From positions 1-33,396 of the forward strand of contig NZ_SNXI01000023.1 of assembly GCF_004362895.1 (NCBI RefSeq): DNA of 33,396 nucleotides. Reading direction: 5' to 3'. The stretch is from Idiomarina aquatica. Its GTDB lineage: Bacteria > Pseudomonadota > Gammaproteobacteria > Enterobacterales > Alteromonadaceae. This document shows positions 9,300-16,607 of the stretch, one piece after another; within the stretch, counting starts at the first letter, position 1, and every line of letters begins with the position of its first letter. The translations under genes and the position numbers were made by a program. The notes beneath the pieces were generated by a model. That model searched no databases. It was given only the letters and a program-made list of their open reading frames with translations, and was not told the DNA's origin.

Positions 9300-9440
9300 A
9301 AAAGAACGGTATTTCGGTATTCCGATCACCGATTACGGTAATCCGAACAGCGATTTCGGAAAAAGGCTAAAAGTGATCGGATAAAACCGAAATGGGTGAT
9401 CGGATTGAAACGAAATGAGTGTTCGGATTCACCCGAAACA
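9300..9440. mobile_element. End of an IS21-like element (multiple terminal repeats), remnant
   Basis: Read leftwards from 9440 the sequence starts TGTTTCGGGTGAATCCGAAC, with the TGT terminus typical of IS21 elements. On the plus strand near-identical units of about 23 bp follow each other: TGATCGGATAAAACCGAAAT, TGATCGGATTGAAACGAAAT, and TGTTCGGATTCACCCGAAAC at the tip. Related inverted units (TTCCGATCACCGATTACGG, AATCCGAACAGCGATTTCGG) lie between 9310 and 9365. Repeated transposase-binding units at the tips are characteristic of the IS21 family. No istA or istB remains, so this is one end left after deletion or later insertions. Confidence 0.6.
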
Positions 9441-9871
9441 TGCACCATATCATTGGCAGCTAGCCGGATGGCCTGATCCACCAGATCCACATACTGCTCA
9501 TATGCCTGAGCCTCCGAAGTGGCCATCGACGCAGGCATCCATCCTATCAGGCTTGGTCTCGCCGACGGATTATCCGGTGTCATCATGATGTCAGTAGCGT
9601 TGAACAGAAACGTTTGGCTACCCGAGAGATGTCGAAGCGGTGCATCGAATGAAGTCGCCAGGCTGGCGAGATCCAGTAATGGCACCAACATGCCTTTACT
9701 GTAGGAGCGAGTGCCATCCCCAGAATCACGCAAGCCCATATCGTAGATGCCACCGGCTCTCGCCAGGTTTAAAGCCCGAGACTCTTCCTGATTGTAAGCT
9801 CGTGGGGTGGCCGCGCAGCCAGCCAGGGCAGCGGCCAATATTGCCGTAGTTAAGGGTGCTAATCTTTTCAT
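9441..9871 (-). pseudogene. Unrecognised lipoprotein, 3' end replaced by IS21-like terminus
   Basis: A lipoprotein I do not recognise. It starts MKRLAPLTTAILAAALAGC with the lipobox Cys at residue 19, then a mature part with an acidic, Tyr/Ser-rich stretch (YDMGLRDSGDGTRSYSKGM) and a hydrophobic LLDLASLATSF segment. ATG at 9871 follows a strong GGAGG. About 143 codons look native. At 9440 the reading runs into the IS21-like terminal repeats, so the open frame continues only by chance to a stop at 9326, adding a meaningless tail (VSGESEHSFRFNP...). The original C-terminus is lost. Codon use looks more GC-rich than the efflux genes, similar to the TOTE gene on its right, which suggests both came with one transferred segment. 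Confidence 0.7.
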
Positions 9872-9889
9872 TATGTCCTCCTGCATTTA

Positions 9890-9921
9890 TTAAATATTCT
9901 CATGAGGTTGAGAATATTTAA
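9890..9921. promoter_or_regulatory. 13-bp inverted repeat upstream of the lipoprotein gene
   Basis: TTAAATATTCTCA (9890-9902) is a perfect inverted match to TGAGAATATTTAA (9909-9921) with a 6-base centre. It starts 18 bases upstream of the lipoprotein ATG on the minus strand, in the position of a repressor operator or a 5'-UTR hairpin. No regulator gene is next to it. Confidence 0.5.
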
Positions 9922-10283
9922 GAGGAAAAACAAAAACAATCCTTTTAAATCAATGGTTTGCACTAAAAGAACAAAGTTAAAAACCGGACGTGGCGAAAAG
10001 TTGGCGGGGCAGGCATATCTTTGGCTATAAAAGAAAATGGCACTTTTGATCAGCAGAGGTTACATATTGACAGCGTCGTCGAAATTACTCTGACGGCGGT
10101 GGCAGGTGCTATTCTGGATGACCCGGAACCAAGGTCGCGGGGCCATTCTTATTGACTCGGCTGTTTACTGGTAAGAAAACGCGGTCATTTTTTTTACTGA
10201 TTAGGAATCTATATCTGATAGGATCAGTCAAATATTCAAAGAAAGATTATTGTGGTTGACTGATTTAGCGTTGGGAGGCATTT
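9922..10283. other. Intergenic stretch before the TOTE-type gene
   Basis: About 360 bases without a supported gene. One frame stays open for about 60 codons from 9970 to a stop at 10153-10155 (reading ...EITLTAVAGAILDDPEP...) but has no credible start or ribosome site, so I do not call it. The right-hand part (10185-10260) is AT-rich and probably contains the promoter of the gene that follows; a GGGAGG ribosome site lies at 10273-10278. Confidence 0.4.
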
Positions 10284-10316
10284 ATCCAAGTAGAAGAAGA
10301 GCTTGCGGCCATTGCA

Positions 10317-11519
10317 TTGAGGTTATCTGAGCTTGAGAAGGAAAAACTAGCCTTACTTTCCCGGAGGAACGAGCTTCAGCGAGCTGCACAATCACCCACA
10401 TCAATGCAATTGACTCCCAATCAAAAAGCTGAGTTATTCCGGGGGCTCTTTCACGGCCGACAGGATGTCTATGCGGTTCGCTGGGAAAGTAGCTCGAATG
10501 GACGTTCCGGTTATGCTGTCGCCTGTGCAAATGAGTGGGTACAGGGCATCTGTCAGAAACCCCGGATCAAGTGCGGCGAGTGCCCTCACAAAAAGTTCAA
10601 GCCTCTGGATTTCCGTGCAGTGTATGACCACCTGTCCGGCAAGCATGTAGCAGGGTTATACCCATTGTTGCCGGACAGTTCCTGTTATCTGCTGGCTGTA
10701 GATTTTGATAAGGAGGACTGGAGAGCAGATGTTCGTGCGCTGGCCCAGGCTTGTCGTGATGAAGGTGTCCCTTATCTTGTAGAGATCTCCCGGTCCGGTG
10801 CGGGTGCCCACCTATGGGTCTTCTTTTCGGACGCCGTTCCAGCCTGGTCCGCGAGGGCTTTGGGGTTCAAGCTGCTGGACAAAGCCATGGAACGCCACCC
10901 GGGCCTGTCCTTCGATTCTTATGACCGGCTATTCCCCAACCAGGATACGATGCCCGATGGTGGATTTGGCAATTTGATTGCCCTTCCGCTTCAGCATGAG
11001 GCGCGAAGTCGTGGATGTACTGTATTCGTCGACGATAAGCTAACCCCGTATCCGGATCAGTGGGCGCTACTTAGTCAGCAAAAGACCGTTTCGCTGGCTC
11101 AGCTTCGAGATATGGTTGGAAATGAGCCTGATTCCGATGCGATAGCAGAAGTTGCGTTGCCGTGGGAACAAGCTTTACCGGTAGATACAGGGATAATTTC
11201 AGGATGTCCCGAGAGCATCACGCTTACCTTGGCCAATCACATTTATATGAAGTTGTCAGACATACCCGGGACACTGGCGGCACGAATAAAGCGCATGGCG
11301 AGCTTTGCCAATCCAGTATTTTTCAAAACCCAGGCACTTCGATTTTCAACTCATGGCATCCCTCGTTACATATCATGTGCCCGGATTGAGCAAGGCTATA
11401 TCTCGGTACCGAGAGGCTGTTTTGATGATCTTCAGGCATTGTTGCACGAACAGGGAATATGGCCACCAAAAAATCATGTTTATGGTCGCAGGACCCGTTC
11501 GTCACAAAGTCAGGGCTGA
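10317..11519 (+). pseudogene. TOTE conflict system archaeo-eukaryotic primase domain (N-terminal piece)
   Basis: N-terminal half of a TOTE-type protein: a coiled coil, then an archaeo-eukaryotic primase domain, normally fused to a superfamily-2 helicase. These are predicted biological conflict (defence) proteins. Visible are a Leu/Glu-rich start, a CGECP cysteine cluster at 86-90, the metal-binding DFD (129-131), SGAGAHLWVFF with His165, and LFPNQDTMPDGGFGNLIALP. The family-like sequence ends near IWPP (about 11460-11468), and the last 17 codons to the stop at 11519 are out-of-frame helicase sequence. TTG 10317 is the first usual start. The better-placed codon is ATC 10284, six bases after GGGAGG, which reads IQVEEELAAIALRLSELE; a lost ATG there is likely. 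The domain assignment rests on recognised motifs, the loss of function on the deletion. Confidence 0.85.
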
Positions 11520-12126
11520 ACATGGGTCTAAGTTTGTCCAGCGTGTCATCGTTCGAGAACGTCATGAAACGCCACCGACGGACATCTTTCAGAATAACGG
11601 TGAACGACCACACATAGCATCCGTCTACCGTTGGCTTTCCCATAGCACTGCCCGGAATCAGGATATAGTTCGGGATGTCGTACGCTGCGTTCAAAACGAG
11701 GCCAACTGTCTTTTGCTGACTGAACGAAGAGAGCATGCTGAGACGATGGCAACATTGTTGGAAGCTGAGTCTATATCGTCGGTTGTTTTGCGCGGCGGGA
11801 TGCGCGTCAAGGAACGCCGGGCTGCCGAATCGCAGTTGCACGAAGCTCAAGTTATTGTTGCAACCGGGAAATACATTGGTGAAGGTTTTGACTTGCCTCG
11901 GCTGGACACTTTGTTTCTGGCTCTGCCCATCGCCTGGAAAGGAACACTGTCGCAGTATGCTGGCAGGATTCACCGGGATGCCGACGGTAAGCAGGAAGTT
12001 ACTGTCTACGACTACCTGGACAACAGCCTGCCAATGCTTGAACGCATGTTCCGAAAGCGCGAGAAAGGTTACAAGGCGATGGGATACCAGTTTGCCCAAT
12101 CCGAGCCGCAAACCCGGCTACTATAA
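11461..12126 (+). pseudogene. TOTE-type helicase, C-terminal RecA domain only (frameshifted remnant)
   Basis: Continues the primase gene in a different frame. It joins at about 11461 with GHQKIMFMVAGPVRHKV, which corresponds to the linker just after the first RecA domain in full-length relatives. The second RecA domain follows: NCLLLTERREHAETMATLL, VVLRGGM, VIVATGKYIGEGFDLPRLD (motif V), and the arginine-finger motif VI QYAGRIHR. It ends FRKREKGYKAMGYQF. No Walker A or DEAH box exists anywhere between the two parts, so about 600 bp (estimated from the family architecture) is gone, and the join is out of frame. The frame is open upstream to about 11305, but that part is shadow of the primase. 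Confidence 0.85.
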
Positions 12127-12148
12127 ACTTTCCAAAGAAAGGGGAAAC

Positions 12149-12190
12149 ATGGCTGAAACGAAATGTGCTTCAGGCCTGCTTCAGAGGTAA
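12149..12190 (+). pseudogene. 14-codon stub following the TOTE-type gene
   Basis: ATG at 12149 is preceded by AAAGGGG at a good distance and reads MAETKCASGLLQR before a stop, running into the 3' end of the convergent higA. It may be the 5' stub of a gene that once followed the TOTE-type gene, cut off where the toxin-antitoxin cassette begins. Too short to assign. Confidence 0.3.
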
Positions 12191-12493
12191 CTCGTGGGGC
12201 TTTACGCGTCTCACGTTCTTAGCTTCTTGTTCATAGGCACGATGACGAACATCCCATAACTCAACCGCGTGCTGAATATTCAGCCAGAACTCCGGCGTAT
12301 TCCCCAAAGCCGCTGCGAGTTTGATTGCCATGGGTGCTGTCAGCGTGCCTTTGTCATGCGCAATCCGACTGAGTGTATTTCTGTGCACACCCATTGCTTC
12401 GGCAAGTTCACTGATTTCTATGTTCATCGGCTCCAGAAACTCGGTGACTAGCATTTCGCCAACGGTCACTGGACGACGTTTTGTGTTCCTCAT
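12170..12493 (-). CDS. higA: HigA-type antitoxin, HTH protein
   Basis: Antitoxin of a type II toxin-antitoxin pair; binds the HigB toxin and represses the operon. The 107-residue product has the HigA/VapI-like arrangement VTVGEMLVTEFLEPMNI, then a XRE helix-turn-helix at about 26-50 (ISELAEAMGVHRNTLSRIAH), TAPMAIKLAAALGNTPEFWL, and a charged C-terminus. I prefer ATG 12493: the AGGAGGT site lies 7 bases upstream of it but only 1 base from the alternative ATG at 12499 (two residues longer). It follows higB by 14 bases. It is intact, unlike the neighbouring genes to the left. Confidence 0.9.
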   Translation of the reverse strand: MRNTKRRPVTVGEMLVTEFLEPMNIEISELAEAMGVHRNTLSRIAHDKGTLTAPMAIKLAAALGNTPEFWLNIQHAVELWDVRHRAYEQEAKNVRRVKPHELPLKQA

Positions 12494-12507
12494 TACCATA
12501 ACCTCCT

Positions 12508-12801
12508 CTAGCCCTTGTAAACATGCGGGTCTAGATATGTATCTTGGGCGATGCCATCTTCCCAGCGAAAAATCAGGCGATACTGCTTGTTAACCCGAAT
12601 AGAACACCATCCAGAAAGGTTTCCTTGCAAATGTTCAAAACGATTACCCGGTGGAATCCTCAAGTCTGACTCCTGCGTTGCGGCATCCAGAATCTGAATC
12701 TTTCTAAAGAGGGCGCTTTCAATAGTACTGGGTATTTTCTTATGACTTTGGTCTTGTTCGTAAAAAACCTCCAGCCACGTATCCCTGAATTTAACCGCCA
12801 T
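12508..12801 (-). CDS. higB: HigB-type toxin (RelE/ParE superfamily mRNA interferase)
   Basis: 97-residue toxin that in studied members cleaves mRNA on the ribosome. The sequence matches the HigB-like pattern: a short N-terminal strand and helix, IESALFRKIQILDAA, the conserved LRIPPGNRFEHLQGNLSGWC, then SIRVNKQYRLIFRWEDG, and a C-terminal DPHVYKG close to the usual DYH end. Toxin-first order (higB before higA) is typical of this family. A clear promoter and palindromes lie directly upstream, so expression is probably autoregulated by HigA or HigBA. Confidence 0.92.
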   Translation of the reverse strand: MAVKFRDTWLEVFYEQDQSHKKIPSTIESALFRKIQILDAATQESDLRIPPGNRFEHLQGNLSGWCSIRVNKQYRLIFRWEDGIAQDTYLDPHVYKG

Positions 12802-12824
12802 AAGTACCTGATCACTTTTTACTC

Positions 12825-12853
12825 ATTTTATGCACAGCGATGTTGTGCGTCAA
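12825..12853 (-). promoter_or_regulatory. Promoter of higBA
   Basis: On the minus strand TTGACG (12848-12853) and TAAAAT (12825-12830) are separated by 17 bases, ending 23 bases before the higB ATG. The spacer contains GCACA/TGTGC arms (12832-12836 and 12844-12848), a possible operator between the two boxes. Confidence 0.65.
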
Positions 12854-12854
12854 G

Positions 12855-12881
12855 TCCGTTCAAAATGAGAACGGATCCGTT
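12855..12881. promoter_or_regulatory. Overlapping palindromes upstream of higBA, candidate antitoxin operator
   Basis: TCCGTTC (12855-12861) and GAACGGA (12869-12875) form a perfect inverted repeat with a 7-base centre. AACGGATCCGTT (12870-12881) is a second, uninterrupted 12-bp palindrome sharing one arm. They sit just upstream of the -35 box of higBA. HigA family antitoxins bind such palindromes; binding here is not shown. Confidence 0.45.
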
Positions 12882-13190
12882 TAGAAAACGATGTTACTAT
12901 AATTTTGTCTGACAGAAAGGGACTATCGAGCAATTTCAAGGCACTGATTTCATAGAGATAAAATTGTATAAAAGGCTCCCAGTTTCCCACTTATCCCAGT
13001 TTAAAATGGGTCGTCAGGAGCCGATGTAGAGGAAATTTGCCAATATTTACATTTTTTTTCGCAAATTTCAGCACTCCAATGGTGCTCCAAGAGTTTCATA
13101 AACTTATGTTTTTAAAGTATTTTATTCATTCTGTATCGGAAAGTAACGGTTAACGCCGTTATCCGCCACTTTTTCAAAAGGATTTTTTTC
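12882..13190. other. Intergenic region between higBA and the symporter gene, several inverted repeats
   Basis: No gene seen. It contains GAAATTTGC (13032-13040) matched by GCAAATTTC (13061-13069), GGCTCC near 12976 matched by GGAGCC near 13017, and TAACGG/CCGTTA (13144-13149 and 13156-13161) 29 bases before the symporter ATG. These could be a 5'-UTR structure or operators of the divergently facing symporter operon. An AAAAGGAT ribosome site lies at about 13176-13183. Confidence 0.45.
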
Positions 13191-14336
13191 ATGAAGCTGA
13201 TCATCAAGCTTATTGCCGGCATTATTGCGGGTATTTGTATTGGTTTATTTGCACCTGACTGGGTAAGCCGATTATTGCTAACCTTCAAAGGCCTATTTGG
13301 TCAGCTTTTATTTTTTACCATTCCGTTATTGATTTTATTCTTCATTACCAGCGGTATCGCCAGCTTACCCAGTAATTCGGGACGCCTATTGAGTAAAACA
13401 CTGGGGGTTGCTTACCTATCAACAATTACTGCCGGTATCATCGCCTTTTTCGTCGCCAGCATTGTCGTTCCTATGCTCAGCGCAGATGCCCAATCAGTTA
13501 ATGAGTCAGCCAGTGCTACGTTAGAGCCTTTTATCACGCTGGATATCCCCCCACTGATGAGTGTTATGTCAGCCCTCGCTTTAGCGTTCATATTTGGTTT
13601 GGGAATCGCAAGTACAAAGGCACAACAGCTTAAATCACTGTCTGACCAAGGTCGCGATATTATCGAGTTACTGTTAGGGAAAGTGATAATTCCCTTGCTG
13701 CCTGTTTATATTGCGGGCGTATTTACCGAAATGGCGGTAGCCGGTACGGTTTTTGAAACACTGAAGACCTTCGGTATTATTCTGGTGATGGCGGTCGTAT
13801 TGCATTGGGTCTACATTACCACCATGTTTATTATGGCTGGTATCAAAAGCCAGCAATCACCGCTAAAACTCATCAAAAACATGCTACCGGCATACTTTAC
13901 CGCTCTTGGTACCATGTCCAGTGCCGCAACTATTCCTGTCACCTTGCGCAGTGTTAAAAATAATAACGTTGACGATAATGTCGCAAATTTTTCAGTGCCG
14001 TTATGCGCTACGGTTCACCTGGCAGGTTCCACTATTACCATCGTCAGCTGTACGGTCGCTGTCATGGTCTTACACAACGCTTTGGCAATTCCATCTTTCT
14101 TTACGGTGTTACCCTTTATCATGATGTTAGGTGTTGTGATGCTGGCAGCTCCGGGTGTTCCAGGCGGAGCGGTAATGTCAGCCGTTGGCCTGCTGGGGTC
14201 GATGCTCGGTTTTGGTGAGACCGCAATTGCGCTAATGATTGCCCTGTATATGGCACAAGATAGCTTTGGCACCGCCTGTAACATTACCGGCGATGGTGCT
14301 ATAGCGGTGTTAATAGATGACAGCAGTAAAGGCTAG
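13191..14336 (+). CDS. Dicarboxylate/amino acid:cation symporter (DAACS, GltP/DctA-like)
   Basis: Inner-membrane secondary transporter of the glutamate/C4-dicarboxylate family (SLC1 fold) that brings in anionic substrates with H+ or Na+. 381 residues, slightly short for the family. The diagnostic HP1 motif appears as SSAATIPVTLRSV (about 243-255), followed by the TM7-like AGSTITIV, HP2 AAPGVPGGAVMSAV (about 318-331), and the TM8 signature DSFGTACNITGDGAIAVLID, close to the substrate-binding Asp...Asn pattern of this family. ATG 13191 has AAGGAT 7-8 bases upstream. The last 20 bases overlap the next gene, so both are translationally coupled. Substrate is not predictable from sequence alone. 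Confidence 0.92.
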   Translation: MKLIIKLIAGIIAGICIGLFAPDWVSRLLLTFKGLFGQLLFFTIPLLILFFITSGIASLPSNSGRLLSKTLGVAYLSTITAGIIAFFVASIVVPMLSADAQSVNESASATLEPFITLDIPPLMSVMSALALAFIFGLGIASTKAQQLKSLSDQGRDIIELLLGKVIIPLLPVYIAGVFTEMAVAGTVFETLKTFGIILVMAVVLHWVYITTMFIMAGIKSQQSPLKLIKNMLPAYFTALGTMSSAATIPVTLRSVKNNNVDDNVANFSVPLCATVHLAGSTITIVSCTVAVMVLHNALAIPSFFTVLPFIMMLGVVMLAAPGVPGGAVMSAVGLLGSMLGFGETAIALMIALYMAQDSFGTACNITGDGAIAVLIDDSSKG

Positions 14337-16002
14337 ATTTGCACAGTTAGGTTTTGATTACACGCGATACCGGTTCGGTTTACGCACCGGCATCGCAGCC
14401 TGCCTCTCACTTATTATCGCCTGGGCATTAGGGCTGGAACATCCTCAATGGTCAGCAATGACCGTATGGGCAGTATCGCAACCAACCCGGGGGCTACTAC
14501 TAGAAAAGGCCGCTTACCGTACACTGGGTACGCTTTTGGGTACCGTCGTCGGCATGATCCTCGTGGTTACCGCTGGCGATAGCATTATTTTATTAGCCAC
14601 CGGCCTTACGCTTTGGGTTGGTTTATGTGTTTACACCGGAAACTTATTACACGGCTTAATTTCCTACGGTGCCATTTTAGCCGGCTACTCGGCATCGATG
14701 GTTGCGTTGTTAACACGCACACCGGACGCGCTCCTCCCCTTGGGTATTGACCGTCTACTGACAGTATTTGTTGGCGTACTGACCGCACTATTCGTTGGCT
14801 GGTTATTTACCTATAAACGAGCCGAGCAATCACTTGTAAACCAATTTCGCAGGCAGTCAGCAGAAAACTTAAAGTTGCTGGCAGATGCATATAATAGTGG
14901 CTCGCTAAAAGCACTGAATAGCCATGACCGGTTATCAAAATTAGCCCACCTGGAAGCACAATTAGTCGACCACGGTTCCGGCTCACCGGCCGCTCATCAG
15001 TCAGCCAAAACGATCCGTCGTGTATTAAACGCGCAGCTTGGTCTATTCGCACAGCTCGAGACTAAAGGAATTATCAAATCAGCAGTAATAAGTGAACACT
15101 TACATTCTTTATCTAATGCGTTAATAAAAAACAATTCGCTGGAAATTATTAATAGCCTAAAGAAAGCTTTGCAAACATTCGAACATGCCTCGGTACTGCC
15201 ATATTTTAAAGAATTCGTCGATGCATCGCTGCAACGATTACAATTTAGGGATAGTGGCAAGGCGGCTCAATCAGTACCTCTGCTATCAATTCTTTTACAC
15301 CGGGACTGGCGCGGAGCTCGCCAGGCCGCAATACGAACCGTCTCTGTAATGACATTAATCAGTATGGCCTGGGCCTATACTGAATGGTTTCAGATAGCTT
15401 ATTTGCTACTCGGCGCCTCAGTAATGCTTACACTCTTTTCAACCGCAGAAAATCCCGCTAAAACGATGGTTTACGTATTTTTAGGGCAATCGGCAGGCGC
15501 CTCACTTGCATTGATGATGCAAGCCTTCGTCTGGCCTCATATGGATTCAATATTAACTATGTTGGTTAGTATTATGCCGATCATGTTATTGGTAGGAATT
15601 CCCTTATCGCACAACAAAACCACTAATGGCAGCATGGATTTCACGTTAGTTTTCTTATTATTAATGCAGCCGGTACTGCATTATCAGTTTGAACCATTAC
15701 AGGCAATTTCTATTGCTATAGCAGTTATTGCTGCGCCTATATTGTCATTAGTGAGTTATCGACTGGTTTTCCCAACCAATCTTCTAAGTCGACAAAAACA
15801 ACTAATTGGTGCATTAGAAAGCGACTTAAAAGAACTAACCTCACGCACTGTTTCGACGCAACAACTACAGCGTTATAAGGCACGGCTTTATCATCGCCTC
15901 TTTAAGCTTTATCAAATGGCTGACAAACTAGGCACTACTGCGCAAGTCACCAGCGCGCAATATTTATTGCGTGTACAACATCAGGTATCCCAACATGAGT
16001 GA
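14317..16002 (+). CDS. FUSC-family membrane protein (AaeB-like exporter)
   Basis: 561-residue inner-membrane protein of the FUSC/aromatic-acid exporter family, whose members AaeB and YccS are linked to efflux of aromatic carboxylic acids. It has the characteristic duplicated arrangement: an N-terminal block of five to six TM segments (about 20-165, with QWSAMTVWAVSQPTRG), a soluble helical domain (about 170-335), a second TM block (about 340-490), and a charged helical tail. The ATG at 14317 lies inside the 3' end of the symporter gene (20-nt overlap). Its stop overlaps the following gene by 8 nt. AaeB normally works with an AaeA membrane-fusion partner; none is next to it. Confidence 0.87.
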   Translation: MTAVKARFAQLGFDYTRYRFGLRTGIAACLSLIIAWALGLEHPQWSAMTVWAVSQPTRGLLLEKAAYRTLGTLLGTVVGMILVVTAGDSIILLATGLTLWVGLCVYTGNLLHGLISYGAILAGYSASMVALLTRTPDALLPLGIDRLLTVFVGVLTALFVGWLFTYKRAEQSLVNQFRRQSAENLKLLADAYNSGSLKALNSHDRLSKLAHLEAQLVDHGSGSPAAHQSAKTIRRVLNAQLGLFAQLETKGIIKSAVISEHLHSLSNALIKNNSLEIINSLKKALQTFEHASVLPYFKEFVDASLQRLQFRDSGKAAQSVPLLSILLHRDWRGARQAAIRTVSVMTLISMAWAYTEWFQIAYLLLGASVMLTLFSTAENPAKTMVYVFLGQSAGASLALMMQAFVWPHMDSILTMLVSIMPIMLLVGIPLSHNKTTNGSMDFTLVFLLLMQPVLHYQFEPLQAISIAIAVIAAPILSLVSYRLVFPTNLLSRQKQLIGALESDLKELTSRTVSTQQLQRYKARLYHRLFKLYQMADKLGTTAQVTSAQYLLRVQHQVSQHE

Positions 16003-16306
16003 TGAATGGCAAATCGTTTATTACGCCGCAAATCCTATTGAGGCACAATTATTGAAGGGCATGCTCGAAAGCGAAAATATTAACGTTAGCATGAATGAAA
16101 ATTCGATGATTGGTGGTGTTGGAGAACTACCCGCCGATGCCATAGAGACTGCACTTAAAGTTTCCAGCCAGCAGTATACAGAGGCGCGAAAATTACTTGA
16201 TAACTACGAGAATAGCGAGCAACAAGCGATCTACTGTCCCCATTGTAAAGAGCAAAACTTCTCTAATTTCGAGGTGTGTTGGAACTGCGGAAAAGCGCTT
16301 TTTTAG
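15995..16306 (+). CDS. DUF2007 protein with C-terminal zinc ribbon
   Basis: 103-residue small protein of the DUF2007 (putative signal transducing) family. The N-terminal part (WQIVYYAANPIEAQLLKGML) has the GYRA/ACT-like beta-alpha fold typical of the family, with the usual acidic/hydrophobic end of the repeat VSSQQYTEARKLL. A zinc ribbon follows: CPHC-x11-CWNC at about 83-101. ATG 15995 lies in the 3' end of the FUSC gene (8-nt overlap) and gives a proper DUF2007 start, so it is third in this operon. The 3' end converges with the GIY-YIG gene over 44 nt. Function unknown. Confidence 0.82.
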   Translation: MSDEWQIVYYAANPIEAQLLKGMLESENINVSMNENSMIGGVGELPADAIETALKVSSQQYTEARKLLDNYENSEQQAIYCPHCKEQNFSNFEVCWNCGKALF

Positions 16307-16532
16307 CCGCTGAGCTAAGTTTTTTTATCACATATTCTCGTTTGGCTGCCGATGCTCTGTCATAGCCATCCTCCTGATAAACTACCCTGACCGGCCGCCG
16401 CGTCTGAGTATATCTGGCGCCGCCTTTTAGTTCACCGTTATGCTGCCGCAAGCGCCGTTCGATATCGGTAGTAACGCCGCAATAAAGGCTGTTATCAGCA
16501 CACTGCATTAAGTACACCGTCCATCGGCTCAC
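16263..16532 (-). CDS. GIY-YIG nuclease superfamily protein (UPF0213/YhbQ-like)
   Basis: 89-residue GIY-YIG domain protein of the YhbQ type, a small endonuclease-fold protein implicated in DNA repair. Motifs: WTVYLMQCADNSLYCGVTTD (GIY...YIG equivalent), the catalytic Arg in RRLRQHN, GARYT, and the Glu in AAKREYVIKKLS. I chose GTG 16532 because AAGGG (16541-16545) lies 8 bases upstream; GTG 16541, three codons longer, overlaps that site. The C-terminal codons overlap the convergent DUF2007 gene. Confidence 0.88.
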   Translation of the reverse strand: MSRWTVYLMQCADNSLYCGVTTDIERRLRQHNGELKGGARYTQTRRPVRVVYQEDGYDRASAAKREYVIKKLSSAAKKALFRSSNTPRN

Positions 16533-16607
16533 TTGAAACACCCTTAGTAAAACCCAATCCTGTTATTTACGCGTAAAAGATATCACAAATACTTAGCAGG
16601 ATTACTT

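Noticed and set aside
9326-9440. C-terminal 38 residues of the lipoprotein frame
   Set aside because: They are translated IS21-like terminal repeats, so I end the native gene at 9441.
9953-10155. Possible small gene before the TOTE-type gene
   Set aside because: The ATG at 9953 stops after 24 codons; the longer open frame has no start codon with a ribosome site and no recognisable motif.
11323-12111. 262-codon open frame on the minus strand
   Set aside because: It lies opposite the helicase remnant, has no ribosome site or recognisable motif, and the plus strand has clear helicase motifs.
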